Assembly: GCA_037045185.1 (NCBI GenBank)
Contig: JBAOHQ010000004.1
Span: 372,001-436,000 of the forward strand
Reading direction: 5' to 3'
Source: JAKOUY01 sp037045185
Lineage (GTDB): Bacteria; Actinomycetota; Acidimicrobiia; Acidimicrobiales; Ilumatobacteraceae
Length of the DNA: 64,000 bases
Below the pieces are notes generated by a model. That model was not told where the DNA came from, made no database searches, and saw nothing but the letters and a program-made list of their open reading frames with translations. How positions within the stretch are numbered: the stretch's first letter is position 1; each line of letters starts with the position of its first letter. The position numbers and the translations under genes were made by a program. Positions 44,402 through 53,786 of the stretch are shown here, one piece after another.

Positions 44402-46051
44402 CTACGGTGCCGCGTCGCCCGGCCGGCACAGGCTGATCTCGGCCGTCATCGGCTCACACAACAGACCGCGCACGGCAGGCGCCCGGACGGACCGCAGGTA
44501 CAGCGAGTGCGGGCTGAAGACTCGCGCCGCGAAGCGGGCGGCGCTGGCGTCACACACGGCCGCCTTGGCCTCCACCGCTGGCCGGGCCGGGTAGCCGCTG
44601 TTCACCGCCAGGCGCAGGGTGGACGCGGCGAGCAGCACCGGGGCCAGGTCGTTGAACTTCATGCCGAATCCGGCATAGCACTGGTAGGCGACCCACGGCG
44701 GCTGGAGCTCCAGCAGCGTGATCGACGGGGTCACCCGGGAGCGCAGCGTCGCCAGCGCCTGCTCATAGGCGACCGTCGGCGTGGAGACGATGTGCTCGGG
44801 CTTGGTGGTGACGAACTGCACCACCACGACGGCGGCGACGACCAGCAGCTGGCGCGGGTGCCGCCAGCCGATCACCACCCCGCCAGCGCCGAGGACCAGC
44901 AGCCATGCCAACGCCCAGATGAACCGCCCGTTGACCCGGAAGATGTGGCCGAGAGGGTTGAGCGCCAGCGGTGTGTTGGAGAGGTCCAGGAAGGTGAGAC
45001 CGAACACCCGGAGCCTGGGCAGCGCGGCCAGCACGAACAGGGCGCCACAGGCAGCCAAGACGGCCAGCACTCGGCCTGACAGCTTGCGGCCCGAGCGTCG
45101 AAGCACGACGAATGCCGCCACGATCAGCACCAACCCGCCGAGCCCGACGAAGCCGAGCCCTTCGGTGTTCTTCGGGTGGTGGGGCAGGTCCGGCAACCAC
45201 CTGGCGTACTTCCGTGGGGAGAACAGTGTCGTCAGATCGGCCGAGAAGCTCCCGTAGTCACGAGACGCAGCCGTGAAACCTCCACCGATGAACCCCAGCA
45301 CGGCGGCGAGGCCGAAGATCGCCAGCACCGTGCCGGCGCAGGCGACCACGGTGGGCACCGGCCGCCGGCGAACCGCACTGATCACGAAGGGGGTCACGAT
45401 GCCCAGCACCATCGGGAGGAAGTACGGCTGGATGCAGACCGCGAGCAGCACCACGCCGGCGTGCAGGAGTGCGTTGCGCCGGGTGAGCTCACGGCGGAAG
45501 CACGCCACCCCCAACGCGGCGATGATCACCCAGTGATTGGTCAGCGAGACATGGATGTACCGGAGGGAGAAGAACGGCATGACGAGCAGCGCCGCCGCCA
45601 GACCGCGTGCCGCCACCCGGTCGCGGAGCTCCAGCGGGGATCCGGCCCACCGTCGCCCGGCGGCCTCGATGAACCGCGCCGCTGCCGCGAAGGTGAGCAC
45701 ATAGGCGGCCAACAGCAGCCACCCCAGCAGCTGGACCGGGCGGTCGGGAGACAGCGCATTGGCCAACCGGTACACCGGGGTCAGCAGCGGGTTGGCGTCG
45801 GCCATGGCCAAGGAGATGCCCGGCGGTGAGACGTAGCCCGGCACCCGCCCGATGGGAAAGGTGAGCAGCGGGGCGGTGCGCAAGAAGTTCGGCGCGAGGA
45901 TGTAGGTCGTCCAGTCGGCGCGCATCATCTCCGGCGCGGCCGACGGGGTCAGCGTCCAGACCCCGATCTGGCGGGCGAAGATCACGAACGGCACGACCAG
46001 GTCGGCCACCACCAGTCGTGCTGCCCCCTGTCCGCGCCGCATGGTTGTCAT
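44402..46051 (-). CDS. GT-C type multispanning membrane protein
   Basis: A 549-residue protein with about twelve hydrophobic helices and an extracytoplasmic C-terminal region. Early motifs (SPPGISLAMADANPLLTPVY) resemble DUF6311-type GT-C glycosyltransferases, which use polyprenyl-phosphate sugars at the outer face of the membrane. Assignment is by topology and this motif only. The ATG at 46051 overlaps the stop of the repaired MidA-like gene by 4 bp (ATGA), which supports the repaired frame of that gene. Confidence 0.65.
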   Translation of the reverse strand: MTTMRRGQGAARLVVADLVVPFVIFARQIGVWTLTPSAAPEMMRADWTTYILAPNFLRTAPLLTFPIGRVPGYVSPPGISLAMADANPLLTPVYRLANALSPDRPVQLLGWLLLAAYVLTFAAAARFIEAAGRRWAGSPLELRDRVAARGLAAALLVMPFFSLRYIHVSLTNHWVIIAALGVACFRRELTRRNALLHAGVVLLAVCIQPYFLPMVLGIVTPFVISAVRRRPVPTVVACAGTVLAIFGLAAVLGFIGGGFTAASRDYGSFSADLTTLFSPRKYARWLPDLPHHPKNTEGLGFVGLGGLVLIVAAFVVLRRSGRKLSGRVLAVLAACGALFVLAALPRLRVFGLTFLDLSNTPLALNPLGHIFRVNGRFIWALAWLLVLGAGGVVIGWRHPRQLLVVAAVVVVQFVTTKPEHIVSTPTVAYEQALATLRSRVTPSITLLELQPPWVAYQCYAGFGMKFNDLAPVLLAASTLRLAVNSGYPARPAVEAKAAVCDASAARFAARVFSPHSLYLRSVRAPAVRGLLCEPMTAEISLCRPGDAAP

Positions 46052-47129
46052 CCCTCCCGGTGCACGATGCCGCACGACGTCGACGCGGACCCGACTCGCC
46101 ATTCCAGCACGGTGAAGTCACCGAGTCCGGTCGGGTCCATCGAGCGCGTCGCGCTCGGTGACCCGGCTGCGCATCGTGATGGCGGCCAGATCGGGACGGG
46201 CAGCGGCCGCCTCCCACGCCCGCCGGCCCTCGTCGACCAGCTCGTCGATGCCCCAGCGGGACAGGAACTGCGCCTGGCTGCGCACCTCGTCGGGCTCGGG
46301 CAGTTGGTCGACGCACACCTGGGCGGTGATGTCCTGGCTGCCCGGTGCGCCGAGGTAGTGCTGGCCGCGCTCGTGGGCACGGTAGGTGCGCAGCCACGAC
46401 CGCCACGCCAGCAACGCGAGCTCGGCGGTGCGCGGCGTGCAGTAGTCGATGGCGATCACCCGGCCACGTTGTCAGCGCTGCGCGGGCCGACGCGACCCAG
46501 TGGTGGGCACGGTCCTGCAGCGGCGCCCGCGCCCCGTGCGCGGCGCGCTCGGGCAGGGACTCAGGGAGTGGATCGATGGGGGCGCCGAGGATCTCGGCGC
46601 ATCGACCGTCAGAACCCATCGTGACGAACGCCTCCCGCCACGCGCCGTCGAACACGGCCAGACGGAACGGCAGGTTGTCGAGCAACTCGTTGGCGACGAC
46701 GACCCCGGCCTCGATCACCTCGGGAAGCTCGGCCGTGGATTCCACCTCCGCCGGATGCCGGGAGCGCTGCCCCTCGGCAAGTTCGACCGCGACGTAGCGG
46801 AGGTCACCGCTCTCCCGCTGCGCCAGCGCGGCCAGCGCCGGGCGAAGGGACCGAGCCAGGGTGCCCGGCCCGGCACCCACCTCGACGACGGTGAAGCCCG
46901 ACGGACACCCCTGGGCCTCCCACTCGGCGGCGACGGCACGGGCCATGACGGTACCGAACAGGGGGCCCACTTCCGGACTGGTGATGAAGTCGCCCCGCCG
47001 CCCAGCGGTTCCGCCGGACGTGTAGAAGCCCTCCGGCCCGTACAGGGCCAGATCCATGAACTGATCGAAGGCGATGGCACCGCCGGCCGCCGCGATGGCG
47101 GCGGTCAGCGCATCACCGGGCGAAGGCAC
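46048..47129 (-). pseudogene. MidA/NDUFAF7-type (DUF185) SAM-dependent methyltransferase with two frameshifts
   Basis: The N-terminal 200 residues are typical DUF185: LALYGPEGFYTSGG, DFITSPEVGPLFG, the SAM site FTVVEVGAGPGTLARSL and VVVANELLDNLPFRL. Two single-base insertions then break the frame, near 46467 and at 46141. Removing both gives ALTTGRVIAIDYCTPRTAEL and RDALMDPTGLGDFTVLEWRV, ending at 46048 (about 360 residues). In mitochondria NDUFAF7 dimethylates an Arg of the 49-kDa complex I subunit. Here the gene overlaps the end of nuoN by 17 bp, suggesting the same link. Error or true decay cannot be told from this sequence. Confidence 0.8.
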
Positions 47130-48621
47130 CAGCCAGGCCGGTCACGGCGCCGTAGCCGCTGAAGCCGGGCAGCAGACCGAAGGCGAGCGTGGCCACGGCC
47201 GTGATGGTCAGCGCGGCCACCAGGTTGCGCGGCACGCGCACGGGCGTCTCGTCGCCGTCCGGCGCCGGCTTCATCCACATCTCGCGCATGATCAGCACGT
47301 AGTACGCCGCCGACACCACGGTGTTCAGCGCGGCGATCACGGCGATGGTGTCGCCCCACCCGGTACGCGCCTCCAGCACGGCCTTGAACGCTCCGAACTT
47401 GGCGTACCAACCGCCGAAGGGCGGGATGCCGGCCAGCGAGGCCAGGAACAGGGTCATCACCACGGTGAGTCCGGGGGCGTAGTTGAACAGGCCTCCGAAG
47501 CTCTTGATCTCCCCGCTGCGCGTCTTGCGGCTGACGGCCATGACCACCGAGAAGGCCCCCAGGTTCGTGGCCGCGTAGATGATCAGGTAGACGACCACGG
47601 CGCGCAGTGACGTCTGCCCGTTGCCGGAACCGGCGACGACGAGCGGCATGAGGATGAACCCGGCCTGGCTGATCGAGCTGTACGCCAGCATCCGGACCAT
47701 GTTCGACTGCTTCAACGCCAGCAGGTTGCCGACGGTCATCGTCAGCGCGGCCAGCACCCACAGGAACGGCTGGTACACGTCCTTGGCGCCGGGGAAGGCC
47801 AGGAACACCAGCAGGGTCAAAGCGACGAAGCCGGCGGCCTTGGAAGCCACGCTGAGGAAGGCGGTGATCGGGGTGGGTGCGCCCTGGTAGACGTCCGGCG
47901 CCCAGGTATGGAACGGCACGGCCGACACCTTGAAGGCGAACCCGACGATGACGAAGATCACACCGAGCACCTGGACGCCGACCATGTGGTCCCTGCCGGT
48001 GACGACGGCGCCGATCTCGACCAGCTTGGTGCTGCCCGACACGCCGTACAGCAGGCTCATCCCGTACAACATCACGGCGCTGGCGAAGACCCCCATCAGG
48101 AAGTACTTCATCCCCGCCTCGTTGGACTTGCTGTCCCGCTTGCGCCAGGCGGCCAGCATGTACGAGGGGATCGACAGGAACTCGAGGGCGACGAACACGC
48201 TGACCAGATCCCGTGACGACGCCATCATCGCCATGCCGAGGATGCTGGTCAGCAGCAGGGTGTAGTACTCGCCCTGGTACGGCGTCTTTTCGTCCATCTC
48301 CTGGCTGGACATCAGCACGACCACGTAGCCCGACAGCAGGAACAGCGCCTTCAGCACCAGGCTGAAGTTGTCGACGACGTAGCGCCCGTCGAACATCGGG
48401 CGGACATCGGCACCGATCACGCCGAGGGTCACCACCGGGAGCACGGCGCCCAGCAGCACGAAGCCGGCAACGGTGGAGGTGATCCACTTGCGGTGCGCCG
48501 GGAGGAACAGGTCGAGCACGATCACCGCGCAGATCCCTGCCGCCAGGACGATCTCGGGCGCGAGCGCGTGATAGTCGACGTGCGGCGTGGCGAAATCGCT
48601 GGCCAGGAGCGAGGCGATCAC
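47113..48621 (-). CDS. nuoN: NADH-quinone oxidoreductase subunit N
   Basis: Proton-pumping antiporter-like membrane subunit of complex I (502 residues, about 14 helices). The core GMKYFLMGVFASAVMLYGMS and the conserved charged helices (GFAFKVSAVPFHTWAPDVYQ, with Lys and His) are intact. It lies 7 bp after nuoM. A second, partial nuoN-like gene occurs at the right edge of the window. Confidence 0.95.
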   Translation of the reverse strand: MIASLLASDFATPHVDYHALAPEIVLAAGICAVIVLDLFLPAHRKWITSTVAGFVLLGAVLPVVTLGVIGADVRPMFDGRYVVDNFSLVLKALFLLSGYVVVLMSSQEMDEKTPYQGEYYTLLLTSILGMAMMASSRDLVSVFVALEFLSIPSYMLAAWRKRDSKSNEAGMKYFLMGVFASAVMLYGMSLLYGVSGSTKLVEIGAVVTGRDHMVGVQVLGVIFVIVGFAFKVSAVPFHTWAPDVYQGAPTPITAFLSVASKAAGFVALTLLVFLAFPGAKDVYQPFLWVLAALTMTVGNLLALKQSNMVRMLAYSSISQAGFILMPLVVAGSGNGQTSLRAVVVYLIIYAATNLGAFSVVMAVSRKTRSGEIKSFGGLFNYAPGLTVVMTLFLASLAGIPPFGGWYAKFGAFKAVLEARTGWGDTIAVIAALNTVVSAAYYVLIMREMWMKPAPDGDETPVRVPRNLVAALTITAVATLAFGLLPGFSGYGAVTGLAGAFAR

Positions 48622-48628
48622 TGGGGCA

Positions 48629-50233
48629 TCACTTCCCGAAGGCTCGCAGCAGGTTGGTGACGGCGGGGTCCATGACCTTGAACATCAGCTGCGGGTAGAC
48701 ACCGAACACCACGATGGCGATCAGCAGCGGGGTCCAGGCGATCCACTCGTAGGTGGTGACGTCGTGGATGTCCGAGCCGTGGTCGTCGTGATGGTTGGCG
48801 GCGGCGCTCAACGAGTGGGCGCCCGAGCCGGAGAACTCGGCGGTGGGCTCACCGAACGCGGTGCGCTGGTACAGCCACAGCAGGTAGGCAGCGGCCAGGA
48901 CCGTGCCCAGCGCGCCCACGATGGTGAGCGCCTTGAACAGGCCGTGCTGGCCGTCGGCGATCAGCACCTTCGCCGGGTTCCACGCCGACACCAGCGCCGG
49001 GAACTCGCCCCAGAACCCGGCAAGCCCCGGCAGCCCGAGCGACGCCATGGCGCAGAAGCCGAGGATCCAGCCCAGCTTGGGGATCTGCTTCAACATGCCG
49101 GACAGACGCTTGATCTCCAGGGTGTGGTAACGCTCCTTGACCGAGCCGGCCAGGAAGAAGAGCATGCCGGTGATCAACCCGTGGGCAACCATGCCGAACA
49201 TCGCGGCGTTGATGCCGAGCGGGGTCAGCGTGGCGATGCCCAGCATGACGAAGCCCATGTGGGCCACCGAGGAGAAGGCGATCAGGCGCTTCATGTCGGT
49301 CTGGGCCAGGCAGCCCAGGGCGCCGTACATGATGCCGATGCAGGCCAGCACGCCGATCACCGGCGCCCACTTCACCGCCGCCTGCGGCAGGAACGGGATG
49401 GCGATGCGCACGAAACCGTAGGTGCCGAGCTTCAGCAAGATGGCGGCGAGGATGACCGAGCCCTGGGTGGGCGCCTGGGTATGGGCGTCGGGCAGCCAGG
49501 TGTGGAACGGGAACATCGGCACCTTCACGGCGAAGCCCACGAACATGCCGGCGAAGATCCAGATCGCCGTGCTCTTGGCGATCGTCGGGCCGTGCTCCAT
49601 GAACCAGCTGAAGGCGAAGCTGCCACCTTCGGCGGAGTTGCCCTTGGTGACGATGAACAAGGCGATGAACGACACCAGCATCAGCGCCGAACCGAACATC
49701 GTGTACAGGAAGAACTTCAGCGAGGCGTACTGGCGCTGCTCGCCACCCCACACGCCGATCAGGAAGTACATCGGCAGCAGCACGACCTCGAAGAACACGA
49801 AGAACAGGATCAGGTCCTGGGCGATGAAGGTGCCGGCCATCCCGGTCTGCAGGACCAGCATCAGGCTGAGGAACGCCTTGGGGTTGCCGGGACTCGGGAT
49901 GTGGTCCCATGAGTAGATGATCACCAGCAGCGTGATCACCATCGACAGGAAGTACAGCGGCAGGCTGATGCCGTCGAGGCCGATGGTGTACGTGGCCCGA
50001 ATGGGACGGATCCAGTCGGGGTTGGTGAAGAACTGCAGCTTCTCGGCCTGGTCGTACTGGAACTGGAACAGCGTGTAGGTCCCCACGGCCACGGTGGCCC
50101 CGGCAGTGATCAACGCGACCTGCTTGATGAGCAGTTCGTCACGCTTGGGGATGAACAGCATCAGCAGCACGCCTGCCAGTGGCAGGAAGGTGCCGAGGCT
50201 GAGCAACCAGTTCTGATCGCGGAGAACGTCCAT
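48629..50233 (-). CDS. nuoM: NADH-quinone oxidoreductase subunit M
   Basis: Antiporter-like proton-pumping subunit (534 residues). Motifs such as FFVFFEVVLLPMYFLIGVWG (with the key Glu) and VKVPMFPFHTWLPDAHTQAP are conserved. Near the C-terminus is a His-rich cytoplasmic or external loop (AANHHDDHGSDIHDV) not common in the family. It follows nuoL by 9 bp. Confidence 0.96.
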   Translation of the reverse strand: MDVLRDQNWLLSLGTFLPLAGVLLMLFIPKRDELLIKQVALITAGATVAVGTYTLFQFQYDQAEKLQFFTNPDWIRPIRATYTIGLDGISLPLYFLSMVITLLVIIYSWDHIPSPGNPKAFLSLMLVLQTGMAGTFIAQDLILFFVFFEVVLLPMYFLIGVWGGEQRQYASLKFFLYTMFGSALMLVSFIALFIVTKGNSAEGGSFAFSWFMEHGPTIAKSTAIWIFAGMFVGFAVKVPMFPFHTWLPDAHTQAPTQGSVILAAILLKLGTYGFVRIAIPFLPQAAVKWAPVIGVLACIGIMYGALGCLAQTDMKRLIAFSSVAHMGFVMLGIATLTPLGINAAMFGMVAHGLITGMLFFLAGSVKERYHTLEIKRLSGMLKQIPKLGWILGFCAMASLGLPGLAGFWGEFPALVSAWNPAKVLIADGQHGLFKALTIVGALGTVLAAAYLLWLYQRTAFGEPTAEFSGSGAHSLSAAANHHDDHGSDIHDVTTYEWIAWTPLLIAIVVFGVYPQLMFKVMDPAVTNLLRAFGK

Positions 50234-50242
50234 GGATGTCCC

Positions 50243-52453
50243 TTACCTGTTGACGACGAAAAGTACGAGCGCTCCGACTGCTGCGGCACTGAACAGCAGC
50301 GCTCCGTACTGGTTGACCTTGCCTGACTGCATCGGGCGCAGCGCGCTGCCCATGCCCTGCGCCGCGGCGCCGCTGCCATTGACCGCACCGTCGACGACGC
50401 GCTGGTCGACGTTGCGGTAGACCCAGTCGCCCGTTCGCTTGCCGCCCTTGCCGACGGCGTTGACGATTCCGTCGATGACGTGCTGGTTGGTCCAGTACGC
50501 GGCCTGGGCGATGGGGTGGGCGATGCCGTGGACGATGACCTTCTCGTACAGGTCGTCGAGGTAGTACTTGTTCACCAGGAAGCGATGCCCGGCGCCCAGC
50601 AGGCCGTTGCGCTGGGTGAGCCCCTTCCACGCCGATGCCGCCTTGCCGAACACGGCCCTGCACAGGTACAGGCTGACCAGGAACCCGGCCGCCACCAGCA
50701 GGATCGACGGGAGCGCGGCGAGCCACTTGAACACCGGCGCCTCGGGGACCATCTCCTCGATCACCGTTGGGGTGACCCAGTGGTGGAACTTCTCGATGTG
50801 GAACAGGGGGGCGTTCAGGTAGCCAGAGACCACGGCCAGCACGGCGAGGATGATCAGCGGGGCGGTGATCAGCCACCCACTGTCGTGCGGGGCGAACGGC
50901 AGCGGCCGGCTGTGGGTGAGCACCTCATGGTGGTCGTCGTGACCGTGAGCATCGGCGTGGGCATCGGTGGCGTGGGCGTCGGCGTGACCGTGGGCGTCGT
51001 CGCCGTGGACGAAGTGCGCTGCGCCGCCACGGGCCTCGCCGAAGAAGGTCAGATACGTGGCCCGGGTCATGTACGCCGTCGTCAGGAACGCGCCGATCAA
51101 CCCGACGATCCAGAAGATCGTGTAGTGGTTGTGGTGCGCCGAGTCGATGATCTCGTCCTTGCTGAAGAACCCGCTGAAGAACGGCACGCCGCACAGCGCC
51201 GCCGTGGACAGCATCCACGCCCAGAACGTCACCGGCATCTTCTTGCGCAGGCCGCCCATGTCCTGCTTCATGTCGAAGCTGTGATGGGACCCGGTGTGGG
51301 CCACCGACCCGGCACACAGGAACAGGCAGCACTTGAAGAAGGCGTGGGTGAAGATGTGGAACACCGCCGCCGTCCAGGCGCCGACGCCGAGACCCATCAT
51401 CATGTAGCCGAGCTGGCTCACGGTGCTGTACGCCAGGACCTTCTTGATGTCGTTCTGGACGAACGCCAACACGGCCGCCACCAGGATGGTGATGCCGCCG
51501 ATGATGGCGATGAGGTTGACGTGCTGGCCGGCGACGTTGATGTCGAGTCCCTGATGGAAGACCGGGTACAGGCGGGCCACGAGGAACACACCGGCCACGA
51601 CCATCGTGCTGGAGTGCAGCAGTGACGACACCGGGGTGGGACCGGCCATCGCGTCGGGGAGCCAGGTGTGCAGCGGGAACTGGCCGCTCTTGCCGATGCA
51701 GGCGATGAACAGGGCCACCGCGGCGACCATCAACAGGTGCGGGCGGATGCCCTCACCGAGGGCGACCTTCTCGTTGATCTCGTTGATGCTGAAGGTGCCC
51801 AGCAGGCCGAACAGCGCCGCCGTGCCCACCAACAGGCCCATGTCCCCGACGCGCACGGTGAAGAACGCCTTCAGCGCGGCGCGGCTGTTGGCCTCCTCCT
51901 CCCACCAATGCCCGATCAGGAGGAACGAGCACAGGCCCATGATCTCCCAGCCGAGGATGAACTGGACCATGTTCTCGGCCAGCACCATGGCCAGCATGCC
52001 GGCGCTGAACAGGGTGATCGAGGCGAAGAAGTGGGTGTAGCGGCGGTCGCCGCGCACGTACTCGACGGAGTAGATCTGGACCAGCGTGGAGATGAACGCC
52101 ACGAGCAGCAGGGCCATCACGGCCAGCCCATCGATCTGCTGGCCGAGCCCGAACTTGACGTTGCCGCTCTGCCACCACACCCAGCTCTTGATCACCGGCG
52201 GCGCGCCGTGACCGGTGTAGTTGATCCACTGGATGGCGGTGCCTGCGGCCAGGAACAACGCCGCGGCCATGCTGGCGATGCCGATCTCGGCGCCCTGGTA
52301 GCGCATCCGCTTGCCGAAGAAGATGATCAGGAAGAAGGCGACCGCCGGAATGACCGGGATCAACCAGGCGTGGTTCAGGAACCAACCCGCCGCGTGGTGC
52401 ACGGCTTCGGCCGCGGCCTGGCCGCCCTCGTCGCCCTCGTATGCCAGGAACAT
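50243..52453 (-). CDS. nuoL: NADH-quinone oxidoreductase subunit L
   Basis: The distal antiporter-like subunit of complex I with the long lateral helix (736 residues). SGQFPLHTWLPDAMAGPTPV and STMVVAGVFLVARL are diagnostic. Between late helices there is a His/Asp-rich insert of about 35 residues (around residues 475-511: HGDDAHGHADAHATDAHADA and onward), a possible metal-binding loop. The ATG shares one base with the nuoK stop. Confidence 0.96.
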   Translation of the reverse strand: MFLAYEGDEGGQAAAEAVHHAAGWFLNHAWLIPVIPAVAFFLIIFFGKRMRYQGAEIGIASMAAALFLAAGTAIQWINYTGHGAPPVIKSWVWWQSGNVKFGLGQQIDGLAVMALLLVAFISTLVQIYSVEYVRGDRRYTHFFASITLFSAGMLAMVLAENMVQFILGWEIMGLCSFLLIGHWWEEEANSRAALKAFFTVRVGDMGLLVGTAALFGLLGTFSINEINEKVALGEGIRPHLLMVAAVALFIACIGKSGQFPLHTWLPDAMAGPTPVSSLLHSSTMVVAGVFLVARLYPVFHQGLDINVAGQHVNLIAIIGGITILVAAVLAFVQNDIKKVLAYSTVSQLGYMMMGLGVGAWTAAVFHIFTHAFFKCCLFLCAGSVAHTGSHHSFDMKQDMGGLRKKMPVTFWAWMLSTAALCGVPFFSGFFSKDEIIDSAHHNHYTIFWIVGLIGAFLTTAYMTRATYLTFFGEARGGAAHFVHGDDAHGHADAHATDAHADAHGHDDHHEVLTHSRPLPFAPHDSGWLITAPLIILAVLAVVSGYLNAPLFHIEKFHHWVTPTVIEEMVPEAPVFKWLAALPSILLVAAGFLVSLYLCRAVFGKAASAWKGLTQRNGLLGAGHRFLVNKYYLDDLYEKVIVHGIAHPIAQAAYWTNQHVIDGIVNAVGKGGKRTGDWVYRNVDQRVVDGAVNGSGAAAQGMGSALRPMQSGKVNQYGALLFSAAAVGALVLFVVNR

Positions 52454-52752
52454 CAGCCCTTCATCTCCGACAGCTCATCGAGCGAGATGCTCTTGCGGTT
52501 GCGATAGATCAGCAGCACCATCGCCAGGCCGACGCCCACCTCGGCGGCGGCGACAGCGATGATGTACAGCGCGAAGGTGTTGCCGTCGGCGTTGCCGTGC
52601 ATCTGGCTGAAGGCCAGCAGGTTGAGGTTCACCGAGTTGAGGATCAGCTCGATCGACATCAGCACCATCACGGCGTTCTTGCGGGCGATCACCCCGAACA
52701 CCCCGATGCAGAACAGGACGGCCCCGAGGATCAAGAAGTTGTTGACCCACAT
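52453..52752 (-). CDS. nuoK: NADH-quinone oxidoreductase subunit K
   Basis: Small three-helix membrane subunit (99 residues). The conserved Glu residues in LMSIELILNSVNLNLLAF and AAAEVGVGLAMVLLIYR, needed for proton transfer in the family, are present. It is tightly packed between nuoJ (3 bp) and nuoL (1-bp overlap). Confidence 0.96.
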   Translation of the reverse strand: MWVNNFLILGAVLFCIGVFGVIARKNAVMVLMSIELILNSVNLNLLAFSQMHGNADGNTFALYIIAVAAAEVGVGLAMVLLIYRNRKSISLDELSEMKG

Positions 52753-52755
52753 GGC

Positions 52756-53268
52756 TCAGTCCTTCCTGGCCAGCACGATGGCGCCGATGGCCGCGATGAG
52801 CAGGACGAACGACAGCGCCCAGAACGGCACCAGGTACGGCTTGAAGATGCTGTCGCTGACCGCCTGGGTGCTGACCGGGCTGCGATCGGCCGGCAGGGTG
52901 GTGTCCTTCCAGCCGTCGAGCACGGCCCAGGAGATGACGCCGAGCATCAGCACGGCAACGGGGATCCCGAGGCCCCAGTTCTTGTTGTTCAGGTCACCGT
53001 CGCGGCCGAGCTTGGCGCGCGTGAGCATCACACCGAACAGGAACAGGACCATCACGGCGCCGATGTACACCAGCACCTGGGTGACGGCCACGAACTCGGC
53101 GGCCAGGAGCAGGTACTGGGCAGCGGCGCCGGCCATCACCACCACCAGCGAGAGCGCGGCGTGGACCACGTTCTTGTTGACCACCACGCTGACCGCGGCA
53201 ACCACCATGACGGCAGCGATGAGGTAGAAGCCGATGTTCTGGGCGACGTTGATCGACGAACCGACCAT
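52756..53268 (-). CDS. nuoJ: NADH-quinone oxidoreductase subunit J
   Basis: Membrane subunit of 170 residues with about five helices. VTQVLVYIGAVMVLFLFGVM contains the conserved Tyr and pi-bulge helix region. The ATG at 53268 shares one base with the nuoI stop (TGATG); the open frame continues upstream to 53595 but lies inside nuoI. Confidence 0.94.
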   Translation of the reverse strand: MVGSSINVAQNIGFYLIAAVMVVAAVSVVVNKNVVHAALSLVVVMAGAAAQYLLLAAEFVAVTQVLVYIGAVMVLFLFGVMLTRAKLGRDGDLNNKNWGLGIPVAVLMLGVISWAVLDGWKDTTLPADRSPVSTQAVSDSIFKPYLVPFWALSFVLLIAAIGAIVLARKD

Positions 53269-53786
53269 CACTTGCCCTTCTTCTTCTCGGCGCCGGCTTC
53301 CAGCTCGGGCGCAGCGGGCACGGTCTCCATCCACTCGCCGAGCTTGGACTTGTCGTGCAGCAGGTCGGCGATGTGCGGTTCGCTGTACTCGTACTCCGGG
53401 CTCCAGAACAGGGCGTCGAACGGGCAGACCTCGACGCAGATCCCGCAGTACATGCACAGGGCGAAGTCGATGTCGAAGCGATCGAGCTTGTTCACCTTGC
53501 GCGGCGCGCCGCCGGCACGGCGCGGCGGCGCCATGTCCTTGTGACCCTCGATGTAGATGCACCAGTCCGGGCAACTCCTGGCGCACAGCATGCACACCGT
53601 GCAGTTGTCCTCACGCAGGGCGATGACGCCCCGAGCACGAACCGGCGGGGTCTCCTTCTCGTGCGGGTACTGCACCGTCTGGGCGCCGCCACCGAGCTTC
53701 TTGGGCTTCACGGTCTGGGCCAGCGTGTTCAGCGTGACGCCAAGGCCCTTGATGAGGCCCTTGCCGGGAATGTTCGGCGTGGGCAT
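53268..53786 (-). CDS. nuoI: NADH-quinone oxidoreductase subunit I
   Basis: Ferredoxin-like subunit (172 residues) carrying clusters N6a and N6b. Both 4Fe-4S motifs are complete: CTVCMLCARSCP and CMYCGICVEVCP. The C-terminus is Lys/Glu-rich. It starts directly at the nuoH stop (1-bp overlap). Confidence 0.96.
   Translation of the reverse strand: MPTPNIPGKGLIKGLGVTLNTLAQTVKPKKLGGGAQTVQYPHEKETPPVRARGVIALREDNCTVCMLCARSCPDWCIYIEGHKDMAPPRRAGGAPRKVNKLDRFDIDFALCMYCGICVEVCPFDALFWSPEYEYSEPHIADLLHDKSKLGEWMETVPAAPELEAGAEKKKGK

Noticed and set aside
48587..51625. Long plus-strand frames opposite nuoM and nuoL
   Set aside because: His/Gln/Arg-rich antisense frames over well-conserved complex I genes.
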